A stretch of 64,000 nucleotides of DNA from Achromobacter anxifer (GTDB lineage: Bacteria > Pseudomonadota > Gammaproteobacteria > Burkholderiales > Burkholderiaceae_B): positions 124,001 to 188,000 of the forward strand of contig NZ_CAHLAR010000004.1 of the NCBI RefSeq assembly GCF_903652925.1, written 5' to 3'. Within the stretch, counting starts at the first letter, position 1. Each line of letters starts with the position of its first letter. Shown piece by piece: positions 48,857 through 58,713 of the stretch. The notes beneath the pieces were generated by a model. The model was given only the letters and a program-made list of their open reading frames with translations. It was not told the DNA's origin and made no database searches. A program made the position numbers and the translations under genes.

Positions 48857-49873
48857 TCAGGCCGCGGTCGTTGCCGGGGAGCCGCTCTTGAGCGACGCGA
48901 CAATCTCGAAGGAGCGCAGGCGGTCCGCGATGTCGAAGAAATCCGAGACGATCATGACTTCGTCGGCCTCGGTTTCGGCGACCAGCGATTCCAATTCGCG
49001 CCGGACGGTGTCCGGGCCGCCAACGATGGCGGCGCCCAGTCTTTGATTGACCGCTTCGCGCTCCCATTCGTTCCACAATCCGTCCATGCTGTCCACGGGC
49101 GGCTGCAATTGCAGACGGTTGCCGCGCACCAGCGACAGGAACTTCAGCTGCTGGGTGGTGGCCTGGCGCCTTGCGGCTTCATCGGTTTCGGCGGCCACGA
49201 CCGGCACGCCTATCATGGCGTAGGGACGGGCCAGCGTTGCCGACGGCTTGAACAGATGGCGGTACAGGCGCATCGCGGCCATGCCCTCGGGCGAGAAATG
49301 GCCCGCGAACGAAAAGGGCAGGCCCAATTCGGCGGCCAGCCGCGCGCTGAAATCGCTGGAGCCGAGCAGCCAGATCGGAATGTCCAGGCCTTCGCCCGGG
49401 ATGGCTCGCACCGGCTGGCCGGGGCGCGAGGGCGCGAGAAAGCCGCGCAGCTCTTCCACCAGCGCCGGAAACTCCAATCCGCTGCGCGGGCCGCGGCGCA
49501 GGGCGTGCTGCGTGGCGCCGTCGCTGCCGGGCGCGCGGCCCAGGCCCAGGTCGATGCGGCCGGGATACAGCGTTTCCAGCGTGCCGAATTGTTCGGCGAT
49601 GATCAGCGGCGCATGATTGGGCAGCATGATGCCGCCCGAGCCCACGCGCAGCGTGCTGGTGTGCGAGGCCACGTGGCCGATCAGCACGGCCGTGGCGCTG
49701 CTGGCCACGCCGTTGATGTTGTGATGTTCCGCCAGCCAGAAGCGCTTGTAGCCCAGGCGCTCCACGTGCTGCGCCACCGCGACGGTGTTGCGGAAGGCGT
49801 CAGCCGCGTCGCGGCCCTGCACAATCGGGGCCAGGTCCAGTACGGAAAAGGGGATGCGGGCCAGGCTGCTCAT
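48857..49873 (-). CDS. LLM-class flavin-dependent oxidoreductase (YhbW type)
   Basis: 338-residue bacterial luciferase-like monooxygenase. N-terminal [12 protein letters not shown], the [15 protein letters not shown] stretch and [20 protein letters not shown] are the hallmark of the MsnO8/YhbW subgroup. FMN-dependent; substrate unknown. Start at ATG 49873 behind GGAGG; the longer open frame upstream is not needed. Confidence 0.88.
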   Translation of the reverse strand: MSSLARIPFSVLDLAPIVQGRDAADAFRNTVAVAQHVERLGYKRFWLAEHHNINGVASSATAVLIGHVASHTSTLRVGSGGIMLPNHAPLIIAEQFGTLETLYPGRIDLGLGRAPGSDGATQHALRRGPRSGLEFPALVEELRGFLAPSRPGQPVRAIPGEGLDIPIWLLGSSDFSARLAAELGLPFSFAGHFSPEGMAAMRLYRHLFKPSATLARPYAMIGVPVVAAETDEAARRQATTQQLKFLSLVRGNRLQLQPPVDSMDGLWNEWEREAVNQRLGAAIVGGPDTVRRELESLVAETEADEVMIVSDFFDIADRLRSFEIVASLKSGSPATTAA

Positions 49874-50082
49874 GCGGAAACCTCCGTGTTCGCGATGGAA
49901 CAGGACAGCGGGGCGGGGACAAAGCGGGTAAGGCGCAAGGCGGACTCCATATGCCGTTATACATGGGGAGTGTATCGGTGAAATCAAGCGGACCCGCCAG
50001 CAACCTTATGGCGCGGCGGGTTGATTGATTTACGCTATTCCTGCGATTGATCCGCTCTGTCGAGCGGCCTTGCGGCCGGGCC

Positions 50083-51375
50083 CTAGCCCGGGAAGAAGGC
50101 GTAGCGGATCACGAACAACGCCGCGACCAGCCAGGTGGCCGGATGCACGTCGCGGATCTTGCCGGTGGCGGTCTTCAGCACCACATAGCTGATGAAGCCG
50201 AAGGCGATGCCGTTGGCGATCGAGTAGGTGAAGGGCATGACCAGCGCGGTCAGCGCGGCCGGCGTGGCCTCGCAGACGTCGTTCCAGTCGATGTCTATCA
50301 GTTCGCGCATCATCAGGCCGGCCACGTAGAGCAGGGCGGGCGCGGTGGCGTAGGCGGGCACGGCGCCGGCCAGCGGCGAAATGAACAGCGCGGCCAGGAA
50401 CAGCAGGGCCACGACCAGCGCGGTCAGGCCGGTGCGGCCGCCGGCCTGCACGCCCGAGGCGCTTTCCACGTAGGCGGTGGTGCTGCTGGTGCCCAGCATC
50501 GAGCCGGCGACGATGGCCGTGCTGTCGGCGAACAGCGCGCGGCCCAGGCGGTTGGGCCGGTTTTCAGGCATCAGGCCGGCGCGCTTGGCCACGCCCACCA
50601 GCGTGCCGGTGGCGTCGAACACTTCGACCAGCACGAACACCAGGATCACGTGCACGAAGCCGCTGTGCAGCGCGCCCAGGATGTCCAGCTTGAACAGGGT
50701 GGGCGACAGGCTGGGCGGGGCCGCGAAGATGCCCTTGAACTCGTTGTAGCCCAGCGCCATCGACAGCAGCGTGACGACCAGGATGCCGATCAGGATCGCG
50801 CCGCGCACGCGCAGCGCATCCAGCGACGCGATGATGAAGAAACCCAGGATCGCGAACAGCGGGCCGGGCTGGGTCAGGTCGCCCAGCGTGACCTTGGTGG
50901 CCGGATGTGCGACGACGATGCCGGCGCTGGATAGCGCGATAATGGCAAGGAACAGCCCGATGCCGGCGGCGATGGCGCTGCGCAGCGAATGCGGAATGCC
51001 CTTGACCAGCCAGACCCGGATGCCCGAGAACGTCAGGAACAGGAAGATCACGCCCGAGATGAACACGGCGCCCAGCGCCTGCTCCCAGGTGTAGCCCATG
51101 GTCTTGACGACGGTGAATGCGAAGAAGGCGTTCAGGCCCATGCCGGGCGCCATGCCGATCGGCCAGTTGGCGATCAGCGCCATCACCAGCGAGCCCAGCG
51201 CGGCGGCCAGGCAGGTGGCCACGAACACGGCATTGCGGTCCATGCCCGTCGACGACAGGATGTCCGGATTGACGAAGATGATGTACGACATCGTCAGGAA
51301 GGTCGTCAGGCCGGCGACCAGTTCCGTGCGCGCTGTCGTGCCGTGTTCACGCAGCTTGAATAGCTTCTCGAGCAT
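50083..51375 (-). CDS. NCS2-family purine permease (AzgA/GhxP type)
   Basis: 430 residues with about twelve to fourteen helices. GLTTFLTMSYIIFVNPDILS, GMAPGMGLNAFFAFTVV and the SSTTAYVESASGVQAGGRTG motif place it in the guanine/hypoxanthine/adenine branch. Inner-membrane proton symporter for purine uptake. Start ATG 51375 (MLEKLFKL); a TTG four codons upstream is less likely. Divergent from tsaD. Confidence 0.9.
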   Translation of the reverse strand: MLEKLFKLREHGTTARTELVAGLTTFLTMSYIIFVNPDILSSTGMDRNAVFVATCLAAALGSLVMALIANWPIGMAPGMGLNAFFAFTVVKTMGYTWEQALGAVFISGVIFLFLTFSGIRVWLVKGIPHSLRSAIAAGIGLFLAIIALSSAGIVVAHPATKVTLGDLTQPGPLFAILGFFIIASLDALRVRGAILIGILVVTLLSMALGYNEFKGIFAAPPSLSPTLFKLDILGALHSGFVHVILVFVLVEVFDATGTLVGVAKRAGLMPENRPNRLGRALFADSTAIVAGSMLGTSSTTAYVESASGVQAGGRTGLTALVVALLFLAALFISPLAGAVPAYATAPALLYVAGLMMRELIDIDWNDVCEATPAALTALVMPFTYSIANGIAFGFISYVVLKTATGKIRDVHPATWLVAALFVIRYAFFPG

Positions 51376-51485
51376 TCGAGTCCCCAATGTGTTTGCAGGA
51401 TTGCGGGTTGTTGTAGGCGGGCCGGGTTGCCCGCCGGTTTTTCATTTAAGGGCGTATTTTCGCATCAGTTGTAAACTCTGCCGCC

Positions 51486-52517
51486 ATGATTATTCTCGGC
51501 TTTGAAAGCTCCTGCGACGAAACCGGCGTCGCAGCCGTCTGTACCGAACGGGGCCTGCTCGCGCACGCGCTGCATACCCAGATCGCCATGCACCAGGAAT
51601 ACGGGGGCGTGGTGCCGGAACTCGCCTCGCGCGACCACATCCGCAGGGTGGTGCCGCTGACGCGCCAGGTGCTCGAGGAAGCGGGCCTGCAGATGTCCGA
51701 TATCGGCGCCGTGGCCTATACCGCTGGCCCGGGGCTGGCGGGCGCCTTGCTGGTGGGCGCCAGCGTCGCGCAGTCCTTCGCGTGGTCGCGCCGTCTGCCG
51801 GCCATCGGCATCCATCACCTGGAAGGCCATCTGCTGTCGCCCATGCTGGCGGACCCGCGGCCGGACTTTCCCTTCGTGGCGCTGCTGGTATCGGGCGGCC
51901 ATACGCAGCTGATGCGCGTGGACGGCGTGGGCCGCTATGAACTGCTGGGCGAAACCCTGGACGACGCCGCGGGCGAAGCCTTCGACAAGTCGGCCAAGCT
52001 GATGGGCCTGGGCTATCCCGGCGGCCCCGCGCTGTCCAGGCTGGCCGCCAGCGGCGACGCCTCGCGCTTTGACCTGCCGCGCCCCATGTTGCACAGCGGA
52101 GACCTGGATTTCAGCTTCAGCGGCCTGAAGACGGCCGTGCTGACCCGGGTCAAGGCGGCCGAAGCGGCGGGCGGGCTGGACGAACAGACCCGCGCCGATC
52201 TTGCCGCGGCGACCCAGGCGGCCATCGTGGAAGTGCTTGCCGCCAAGGCCATCAAGGCCCTGAAGCAGGCCGGCCTGAAGCGCCTGGTGGTGGCGGGCGG
52301 CGTGGGCGCCAACCAATTGCTGCGCGCCAAGCTGGATGCCGCGCTCAAGCCGCTGAAGGCGCGCGCCTATTTCCCGCCGCTGGAGCTGTGCACCGACAAC
52401 GGCGCCATGATCGCCTTCGCGGCCGCCGAGCGGGTCAAGGCCGGCCTGGCGACCCTGGACCCGGATGCGCACAGCTTCACCGTGAAGCCGCGCTGGGACC
52501 TGGCCGACATAGGCTGA
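51486..52517 (+). CDS. tsaD: tRNA N6-threonylcarbamoyladenosine synthase subunit TsaD
   Basis: 343 residues of the Kae1/TsaD family. [14 protein letters not shown] at the N-terminus, the metal-binding [10 protein letters not shown] (His-x3-His), [22 protein letters not shown] and [13 protein letters not shown] are intact. Catalyses t6A37 modification of tRNAs reading ANN codons with TsaB and TsaE. TAAACT lies 8 bases before the ATG (possible leaderless start). Convergent with plsY across a bidirectional terminator. Confidence 0.95.
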   Translation: MIILGFESSCDETGVAAVCTERGLLAHALHTQIAMHQEYGGVVPELASRDHIRRVVPLTRQVLEEAGLQMSDIGAVAYTAGPGLAGALLVGASVAQSFAWSRRLPAIGIHHLEGHLLSPMLADPRPDFPFVALLVSGGHTQLMRVDGVGRYELLGETLDDAAGEAFDKSAKLMGLGYPGGPALSRLAASGDASRFDLPRPMLHSGDLDFSFSGLKTAVLTRVKAAEAAGGLDEQTRADLAAATQAAIVEVLAAKAIKALKQAGLKRLVVAGGVGANQLLRAKLDAALKPLKARAYFPPLELCTDNGAMIAFAAAERVKAGLATLDPDAHSFTVKPRWDLADIG

Positions 52518-52525
52518 AAACGAAA

Positions 52526-52547
52526 AGGGCGGCCCTGGGGCCGCCCT
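52526..52547. terminator. Bidirectional terminator between tsaD and plsY
   Basis: 9-bp AGGGCGGCC / GGCCGCCCT stem with CTGG loop. Flanked by GAAAA on the left, which gives a T-run when read on the minus strand for plsY, and TGTT on the right. Confidence 0.85.
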
Positions 52548-52574
52548 GTTGCGCACCTGCGGTATAGGTGCCGC

Positions 52575-53216
52575 TTACTTCTTCTTGCCGCCGCCGATGC
52601 GGCTTTCGGTGCCCTGGATCAGGCGCGTGATGTTGGCCCGGTGACGGTAGAACAGCAGCACGCTGATGAGCGCCAGCGCCACGCCCATGGGCGCTTGCGC
52701 ATACCAGGCCAGGCCGGAACCGAATACGTAGTACACGGGAGCGAAAAAGGCCGCCACCAGCGATGCCAGGGACGAATAGCGGAAGAACACGGCGATAATC
52801 AGCCAGGTCGCGGCGGTGGCGACCGCCAGCCAGGGCTGGATTGCCACCAGCACGCCCAGCGCGGTGGCCACGCCCTTGCCGCCCTTGAAGCCCAGGAATA
52901 CTGGATACAGGTGGCCGACGAAGGCGGCCAGCGCCACCAGCGCCAGCGCCACGGGGGTGATGCCGGGGGCCAGCTTTTCGGCCAGCCAGATTGCGAACCA
53001 GCCCTTGGCGGCATCGCCCAGCAGCGTCAGCGCGGCGGCCGTCTTGTTGCCGGTGCGCAGCACATTGGTGGCGCCCGGATTCTTGGAACCATAGCTGCGG
53101 GGATCCTGCAGGCCCATCAGCTTGCTGACTACCACGGCGAACGGCACGGAGCCGATCAGGTAGGCCAGCAGGATGAGCGCGGCGCTGAATGCCAGGGAGG
53201 GATCGTTGATCGCCAT
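52575..53216 (-). CDS. plsY: Glycerol-3-phosphate acyltransferase PlsY
   Basis: 213-residue inner-membrane protein with five helices. Conserved motifs [38 protein letters not shown] and the third glycine-rich loop are present. Transfers acyl from acyl-phosphate to sn-glycerol-3-phosphate in phospholipid synthesis. C-terminus ends in a Gly/Lys-rich tail. Confidence 0.94.
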   Translation of the reverse strand: MAINDPSLAFSAALILLAYLIGSVPFAVVVSKLMGLQDPRSYGSKNPGATNVLRTGNKTAAALTLLGDAAKGWFAIWLAEKLAPGITPVALALVALAAFVGHLYPVFLGFKGGKGVATALGVLVAIQPWLAVATAATWLIIAVFFRYSSLASLVAAFFAPVYYVFGSGLAWYAQAPMGVALALISVLLFYRHRANITRLIQGTESRIGGGKKK

Positions 53217-53405
53217 GAAAAGGGGTCCGTTGTTGTTGTGTTGTAGTCGTAATGGCTGCGGATTCTACCGCGCCCCGGGCCGGGGCCGGCTACGGGTTAT
53301 CGAGCGGGGCGCGGGCGGTCGGATGCCAGCCTGTCGCACGGATGCGCGCCGCGGACGGTACAATCCGACGCGTTCACCCGCGTTTTATTTTCTTTCGGAT
53401 GCACA

Positions 53406-54164
53406 ATGCGAATTCTGGTTTCGAACGATGATGGTTATTCGGCCCCTGGACTCGAGGCGCTGGTCGCGGCGCTGCAGGGCCTGGGCGATCTCACCGTCGT
53501 CGCGCCCGAGACCAACCACAGCGGCGCGTCCAACTCGTTGACGCTGAACCGGCCCCTGTCGGTGCGTACCGCCTCCAACGGCTTCATCGCCGTCAACGGC
53601 ACGCCTTCCGACTGCGTGCATGTGGCGCTCACCGGCCTCATGGATACCCGGCCCGACCTGGTCGTGTCGGGCATCAACAACGGGGCCAACATGGGCGACG
53701 ACACCCTGTACTCGGGCACCGTGGCCGCCGCCAGCGAAGGCTATCTGTTCGGCATTCCCGCCATCGCGTTCTCGCTGGCGGAGAAGGGCTGGGCCCACAT
53801 CGATTCCGCGGCCCGCGCCGCGCGCCTGGTGGTCGAGCGCCACCTGGCCCAGCCGCTGGCCGCGCCGGTGTTGCTGAACGTCAATATTCCCAGCCGCCGC
53901 TTCGAGGACATGCACGGCTTCGCGGTCACGCGCCTGGGCAAGCGCCATCCCTCGCAGCCGGTGGTACGCACCACCACGCCTTATGGCGATACCGTCTATT
54001 GGATCGGGCCCGTGGGCACGGCGGCCGACGCCACCCCGGGCACGGACTTCCACGCCGTGGAGCAGGGCACCGTGTCGGTCACGCCGTTGCGGCTGGATCT
54101 CACCCAGCACAGCCAGCTCGACGAGATCCGTACCTGGGCGGAGCCGCTATGCGCAAACGCGTAA
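53406..54164 (+). CDS. surE: 5'/3'-nucleotidase SurE
   Basis: 252 residues; metal-site motif [14 protein letters not shown] with D8, D9, the S39-like Ser in [14 protein letters not shown], and N near residue 96 in [13 protein letters not shown]. Survival nucleotidase acting on nucleoside monophosphates and short polyphosphate. A TACAAT box (53359-53364) and a short ACGCG/CGCGT hairpin with T-rich tail (53368-53390) lie in its leader. First gene of surE-pcm-nlpD-exonuclease, pcm overlaps by 16 bases. Confidence 0.94.
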   Translation: MRILVSNDDGYSAPGLEALVAALQGLGDLTVVAPETNHSGASNSLTLNRPLSVRTASNGFIAVNGTPSDCVHVALTGLMDTRPDLVVSGINNGANMGDDTLYSGTVAAASEGYLFGIPAIAFSLAEKGWAHIDSAARAARLVVERHLAQPLAAPVLLNVNIPSRRFEDMHGFAVTRLGKRHPSQPVVRTTTPYGDTVYWIGPVGTAADATPGTDFHAVEQGTVSVTPLRLDLTQHSQLDEIRTWAEPLCANA

Positions 54165-54973
54165 GCCAGCCTGACGTGACCCAGCCCGTGCCCGGGCGCA
54201 CCGGCCCGGTGCGCTACGACTCGGGCCGGCTCAGTCCGGGCGTCACGCCCGCTAACAGCAATACCCGCATCTCGGCCGCCACGCTGCAGCGCCAAACGCA
54301 GGCGCCGGCGCCCGCGGCGGGCGGCAATCTGGGCCTGAACTCCGATCGTCTGCGCCAGGCCATGGTGGAGCGTCTGCGCGCCCAGGGCGTTACCGACGAG
54401 CGCGTGCTCAATGCCATGGGCGCGGTGCCGCGCCATCTGTTCGTCGACGAGGCGCTGGCCAGCCGCGCCTACGAAGATGCGGCGCTGCCCATCGGCCATT
54501 CGCAAACCATTTCCCAGCCCTGGGTGGTGGCGCGCATGATCGCGGCGGTCTGCGAGGACCGCTCGCCCACGCGCGTGTTGGAAGTCGGCGCGGGTTGCGG
54601 CTATCAGGCGGCGGTGCTCGCGCAGTTCGTGCGCGAGGTCCATACCATCGAACGGATCCGCGGGTTGTACGAGCTCGCGCGCGAGCATCTGCGCGCCTTG
54701 CGCCTTACCACCAGGATCCGCTTGATCTATGGCGACGGCATGCTGGGCCTGCCCGGCGTGGCGCCGTTCGATGCTATCGTTGTGGCTGCCGCTGGCCTCG
54801 CCATCCCGCAAGCCCTGCTTTCGCAGCTTGCGCCGGGTGGCCGCCTGATCGCTCCGGAAGGGGGCTCCAACCAGCGCCTGGTTCTGATCGAACGCACAGG
54901 CGCGGCCAGCTGGAAACGCACTGAATTAGAGGCCGTGCGCTTTGTGCCGCTACGGGCCGGAATACAATCTTGA
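54149..54973 (+). CDS. pcm: Protein-L-isoaspartate O-methyltransferase
   Basis: 274 residues: the first about 70 are a poorly conserved, Pro/Ala/Thr-rich extension ([18 protein letters not shown]) not found in the roughly 210-residue E. coli enzyme; the rest is the methyltransferase with [26 protein letters not shown] (SAM motif I) and [13 protein letters not shown]. Repairs isoaspartyl damage. Starts inside surE and ends in a TTGA that could start the next frame. Confidence 0.92.
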   Translation: MRKRVSQPDVTQPVPGRTGPVRYDSGRLSPGVTPANSNTRISAATLQRQTQAPAPAAGGNLGLNSDRLRQAMVERLRAQGVTDERVLNAMGAVPRHLFVDEALASRAYEDAALPIGHSQTISQPWVVARMIAAVCEDRSPTRVLEVGAGCGYQAAVLAQFVREVHTIERIRGLYELAREHLRALRLTTRIRLIYGDGMLGLPGVAPFDAIVVAAAGLAIPQALLSQLAPGGRLIAPEGGSNQRLVLIERTGAASWKRTELEAVRFVPLRAGIQS

Positions 54974-54990
54974 GCAAACAGGAGAAGCGT

Positions 54991-55845
54991 ATGCTCAACG
55001 GGCAGTTGCAACTGACCGATATCACCACGGGCGCGTCCATGACGCGCCTGCGTCGTCCGCTGTATATCGCGGGCGCGCTCAGCCTGGCCATTCTGGCCGG
55101 CTGCGCATCGAAAGGTACTCGTGCCCCGGTGGTCGACATGACCGGCGGGCAACCCGCGCCGGCGGCTCAACCCGGCGGCAGCTATGTCGTGAAGCCGGGC
55201 GATACGCTCTACAAGATCGCCCGCGCCAATAACGTGGACGTCGAGAACGTCAAGCGTTGGAACAACCTCAGCGACCCCAACCAGATTTCCGTCGGGCAGG
55301 TGCTGAAGATGTCCGGGAGCGCCGGCGGCGCGGCGCAGACCGCGCCGGTCGGGGGCGCCAAGGTGCAGCCGCGTCCGCTGGACCAGCCGGAAACGCTGCC
55401 GCCGCCCACGACCGAGACCACCACGCCGCCGCCCACGGCGCCGGTTGAAACCAAGCCCGCCACGCGCGCGGCCGACGCCGCTGTCATCAATTGGGCCTGG
55501 CCCGCCAGCGGCCAGATCGTGCAGGGCTTCAACAACAGCACCAAGGGCATAGACATCTCCGGCGCGCTGGGCGACCCGATCACCGCCGCGGCGGACGGAC
55601 TGGTCAAGTACAGCGGCAACGGCGTGCGCGGCCTGGGCAACCTGATCATCGTCGAGCACCAGAACGGTTTCATCACCGCCTATGCGCACAACCGCGCGTT
55701 GCTGGTGAAGACGGGCCAGAACGTCAAGCGCGGCGCCAAGATCGCCGAACTCGGCCAGAGCGACGCCACGTCGCCGCGCCTGCACTTCGAGATCCGCCGC
55801 CAAGGCCAGCCGGTGGATCCCATGCAGTATCTGCCCGCCCGATGA
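54991..55845 (+). CDS. nlpD: NlpD-like LysM/M23 lipoprotein
   Basis: 284 residues. Lipobox LAGC after an N-terminal helix; LysM domain (SYVVKPGDTLYKIARANNVD); Thr/Pro-rich linker; degenerate M23 (LytM) domain in which the first zinc His is missing (FNNSTKGIDI) although RLHFE is kept, as in E. coli NlpD. It should activate an amidase rather than cut peptidoglycan itself. ATG 54991 is chosen because AGGAGAAG sits 3 bases upstream; TTG 54970 is the coupled alternative. rpoS, the usual neighbour in many proteobacteria, is not downstream. Confidence 0.9.
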   Translation: MLNGQLQLTDITTGASMTRLRRPLYIAGALSLAILAGCASKGTRAPVVDMTGGQPAPAAQPGGSYVVKPGDTLYKIARANNVDVENVKRWNNLSDPNQISVGQVLKMSGSAGGAAQTAPVGGAKVQPRPLDQPETLPPPTTETTTPPPTAPVETKPATRAADAAVINWAWPASGQIVQGFNNSTKGIDISGALGDPITAAADGLVKYSGNGVRGLGNLIIVEHQNGFITAYAHNRALLVKTGQNVKRGAKIAELGQSDATSPRLHFEIRRQGQPVDPMQYLPAR

Positions 55846-56621
55846 CGCCCACCCTCGTATTCGACCTGGAAACCATCCCCGACGCCGAGGGGCTGCGCAA
55901 GCTCAACGGCTGGGGACCGGATGTCTCCGACCAGGAAGTGGTCGAGCGCGCGCTAACGGCGCGCCGCGAGGCCGTGGGCCACGACTTCCTGCCGCTGCAC
56001 CTGCATAAGGTGGCCGTGGTGGGCTGCGTGTTCCGCGACGACCAGGGCTTCCGCGTCAAGACGCTGGGCCAGCCCGACGATCCCGAAGCCGCCTTGCTGG
56101 CGGGTTTCTTCAAGACCATCGAGCGCTATACGCCCAAGCTCGTCAGCTGGAACGGTTCCGGCTTCGACCTGCCGGTGCTGCATTACCGCAGCCTGATCCA
56201 GGGCGTGCCCGCGCCGCGTTACTGGGACATGGGCGAGGAAGACCGCGATTTCAAGTTCAACAACTACATCTCGCGCTATCACTCCCGCCATCTGGACCTG
56301 ATGGACCTGCTGGCCAAGTACAACGGCCGCGCCAATGCGCCGCTGGACGAACTCGCCAAGCTTTGCGGCTTTCCCGGCAAGCTGGGCATGGACGGCAGCA
56401 AGGTCTGGGAGGCCTGGAGCCAGGGCCGCGCCGACGAGGTGCGGGCCTATTGCGAAACGGACGTGGTCAACACCTGGCTGGTGTACTGCCGTTTCCGCTT
56501 CCTGCGCGGTGAGCTGGACCGCACTTCCTACGAGGCGGAAATCGCACTGGTGCGCGACACACTCAGCGCCAGCGACGCGCCGCACTGGAAGGAATACATG
56601 GCGGCCTGGGACGCCAGCTGA
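55842..56621 (+). CDS. PolB-related 3'-5' exonuclease
   Basis: 259 residues of the DnaQ-like group related to DNA polymerase B exonuclease domains. Catalytic acids FDLETIP (D, E), VSWNGSGFDLPVL (D), and YCETDVVNTW (D in Exo III) are visible. ATGA overlap with nlpD. Its biological target is not known; genes of this group commonly follow nlpD or precede rlmD in this bacterial lineage. Confidence 0.85.
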   Translation: MTPTLVFDLETIPDAEGLRKLNGWGPDVSDQEVVERALTARREAVGHDFLPLHLHKVAVVGCVFRDDQGFRVKTLGQPDDPEAALLAGFFKTIERYTPKLVSWNGSGFDLPVLHYRSLIQGVPAPRYWDMGEEDRDFKFNNYISRYHSRHLDLMDLLAKYNGRANAPLDELAKLCGFPGKLGMDGSKVWEAWSQGRADEVRAYCETDVVNTWLVYCRFRFLRGELDRTSYEAEIALVRDTLSASDAPHWKEYMAAWDAS

Positions 56622-56662
56622 ACATCCTGATGCCTGGAATCTCCACCTTCCAGGGTAGCAAG

Positions 56663-56687
56663 CAACGGAGCCCGCGCGGCTCCGTTG
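56663..56687 (+). terminator. Hairpin after the exonuclease gene
   Basis: Perfect 10-bp CAACGGAGCC / GGCTCCGTTG with 5-base loop; no T-run. Probable 3' end of the surE operon. Confidence 0.5.
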
Positions 56688-56799
56688 TCGCGTCTGGCGC
56701 AGGCGCAATCGACTGAAACATTGCTTGCGCCGGCGAAACCCGGATGAAACCGGGCGAATCGCACAATGGCCTCGCTTTCTTCACTTTCAGGAGACCTTC

Positions 56800-57408
56800 A
56801 TGTCCCGATTCGCTATCCGCTCCAATCTGGCCGCTCTTGCACTTGTCGCCGCGACGGGCGGCCTGGTGGCCGGCTCCGCCATGGCTGCGCCTCCCCCCGC
56901 TGGTGACGGCGGTCCCGCCGCCATGCACGACGGCCAGCGCGGCGGCTTCCACAAAGGCATGCGTGACGGCCTCTTCATTCCGGGCCTGGGCCCCGTGTCC
57001 AAGGCGCAAGTTGCCGAGCTGAAGCTCGACGACAAGCAGCAGGCCCTGTTCAAGACCGCGCAGGACGGCCAGCGCAACCTGCATGAATCCATGCGCGCCG
57101 CCGGCGGCAAACGCCACGACTTGCTGAAGGCGCAGCTGGACAGCGGCAAACTGGATCCGCGCGCGCTGGTGGCTCAATCCGAGCAATCGCGCGACGCCTT
57201 CGGCGCCCAGGCCAAGCAGGTGCGCGACCAGTGGCTCGCCGTCTGGGATAGCCTGAACGACACGCAGCGCGGCCAGGTGACCAAGTTCGTCAAGGACCGC
57301 GAGGCCCGCATGCAGGAACGCCACGCCCGCATGGAAGCGCGCCATGGCGGCAAGGGCCGTGCGGAAGCCCCCGCGGCCGCGGCGCCCGCCGCGCCTGCCG
57401 CCAACTAA
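56800..57408 (+). CDS. Spy/CpxP-like periplasmic protein
   Basis: 202 residues with signal peptide (cleaved after SAMA). The mature part is highly charged and helical with LKLDDKQQALFKTAQDGQRN, MRAAGGKRHDLLKAQLDSG and a Met/His-rich tail (MQERHARMEARHGG), the LTxxQ-like pattern of Spy/CpxP periplasmic chaperones and metal sensors. Ends in an Ala/Pro-rich segment. Distant homolog, so the role (envelope stress chaperone or metal binding) is inferred. Confidence 0.7.
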   Translation: MSRFAIRSNLAALALVAATGGLVAGSAMAAPPPAGDGGPAAMHDGQRGGFHKGMRDGLFIPGLGPVSKAQVAELKLDDKQQALFKTAQDGQRNLHESMRAAGGKRHDLLKAQLDSGKLDPRALVAQSEQSRDAFGAQAKQVRDQWLAVWDSLNDTQRGQVTKFVKDREARMQERHARMEARHGGKGRAEAPAAAAPAAPAAN

Positions 57409-57814
57409 GTCTTGCGGCCGGTCCTGGGGACCGGCGCTGCAAGTCCCTTCGCGGGTCTTTCGAACCCAGTACGCAAATCTTCTCGCCGGTCCTCGGGCCG
57501 GCTCCGTCAGACGACCCCGGCCGCTCACGCGCGCCGGGGTTTTTCTTTGGGCGGCGCGCCGGAATTCGTCGCCCGTCATGCCAGGCCTTTTCCCTGTTTT
57601 GACGCATGCGGGCGTGCGCGCCGGCGAGGTCATGCACCGTCCTGGTGCGCACCGCGCCACGGCGCGGCCCGCTTCGGTCCGATCAGGCCCGTTTCAGTCC
57701 TGGCACGGACATTGCTTCATGAAAGGAAACCGGCAGCCGAACGCAGCAGCGCCGGTCCGAAGGATGCGCCCAGGCCATCCGCCTCCTCGTTAAATCCGAT
57801 CAGGACTCCGCACC
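57409..57814 (+). other. Gene-free interval with one terminator
   Basis: 406 bases between the Spy-like and porin genes. Apart from the terminator at 57514-57548 I see no supported gene. The stretch near 57455 that folds like a tRNA T-arm is not part of a tRNA. The last 100 bases, with GAAAGGAAACC before the porin, probably hold its promoter. Confidence 0.5.
57514..57548 (+). terminator. Rho-independent terminator of the Spy-like gene
   Basis: 8-bp stem ACCCCGGC / GCCGGGGT with a GC-rich loop, followed by TTTTTCTTT. Confidence 0.85.
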
Positions 57815-58567
57815 ATGAAGAAGACGTTGCTAGCCTTGCCCCTGGCGCTTGCCGCTTGTTTCGCTGCGACGGCGCAAGCCGAACCGACCGACCTGGGCGG
57901 GGGATTCTCGCTCAGCGGCAACGCCGCCATCGTCAGCGACTACCGTTTCCGCGGCTATTCGCAGACCGACTTCCGGCCCGCGGTGCAACTGGGCTTCGAC
58001 CTGACCCACAGTTCCGGCTTCTATCTGGGTAACTGGAACTCCAACGTTTCCAACTTCGTATTCACCGACGGCAATCTGGAAATGGATTTCTACGGTGGCT
58101 GGAAAGGCGATGTGGGCGGGGGCTTCACGCTGGATGCGGGCGTACTGCACTACTACTATCCGGGCTCCAGTTCGCCCAAGGGCGGCAACTACAACAACAC
58201 CGACCTCTACCTGGGCGCGTCCTATGGCAACTACAGCCTCAAGTACTCGTACACGCCCAGCGATTTCTTCAGCACGCCCGACAGCAAGGGCACCTGGTAT
58301 CTGGACGGCGCGGCCAACTTCGACCTGGGCGACGGCTGGGGCCTGGTGGGCCACCTGGGCTATCAGAAGCTCAAGAACCAGACCAATATGGATGGCGATT
58401 CCATTGGTCACTACGTCGACTACAAGCTCGGCGTGACCAAGGACCTGAAGGGCTGGGTCCTGGGGCTGGCCGCCGTCGGCGCGACCAAGGACAACTGGCT
58501 GCCGACCAAGTACGGCCATCCCTCGGGTCGCCTGGGTGCGGTCTTCTCGGTGGCGCGCTCTTTCTGA
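57815..58567 (+). CDS. TorF-family outer-membrane porin
   Basis: 250 residues. Signal peptide cut after AQA, beta-strand pattern through the mature part with frequent aromatic pairs (VLHYYYPG, LKYSYTPSDFF) and a C-terminal Phe needed for outer-membrane insertion. The SGNAAIVSDYRFRGYSQTD start is the signature of the TIGR02001/TorF group. Substrate unknown. Own terminator follows. Confidence 0.87.
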   Translation: MKKTLLALPLALAACFAATAQAEPTDLGGGFSLSGNAAIVSDYRFRGYSQTDFRPAVQLGFDLTHSSGFYLGNWNSNVSNFVFTDGNLEMDFYGGWKGDVGGGFTLDAGVLHYYYPGSSSPKGGNYNNTDLYLGASYGNYSLKYSYTPSDFFSTPDSKGTWYLDGAANFDLGDGWGLVGHLGYQKLKNQTNMDGDSIGHYVDYKLGVTKDLKGWVLGLAAVGATKDNWLPTKYGHPSGRLGAVFSVARSF

Positions 58568-58604
58568 ACCTTATCCGTGGCGGCGCCTGACCGCGCCGGC
58601 GTTT

Positions 58605-58653
58605 GGGCTTGCTGCGGGCGCCCGGCAAGGGCGTCCGTGGCAGGCCCTTTTTT
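58605..58653 (+). terminator. Rho-independent terminator of the porin gene
   Basis: About 18-bp stem (58605-58622 with 58630-58647, several G-T pairs or mismatches) followed by six T. Confidence 0.85.
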
Positions 58654-58713
58654 ATGCCAGGATCAAGATAAAAAATATACTGCGGGGAACGAATCAACAC
58701 TCCAGGCGCTTCA

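Noticed and set aside
57440-57470. tRNA-like T-arm (GGGT-7-ACCC)
   Set aside because: Loop sequence is not TTCRA-type and no acceptor, D or anticodon stems surround it.
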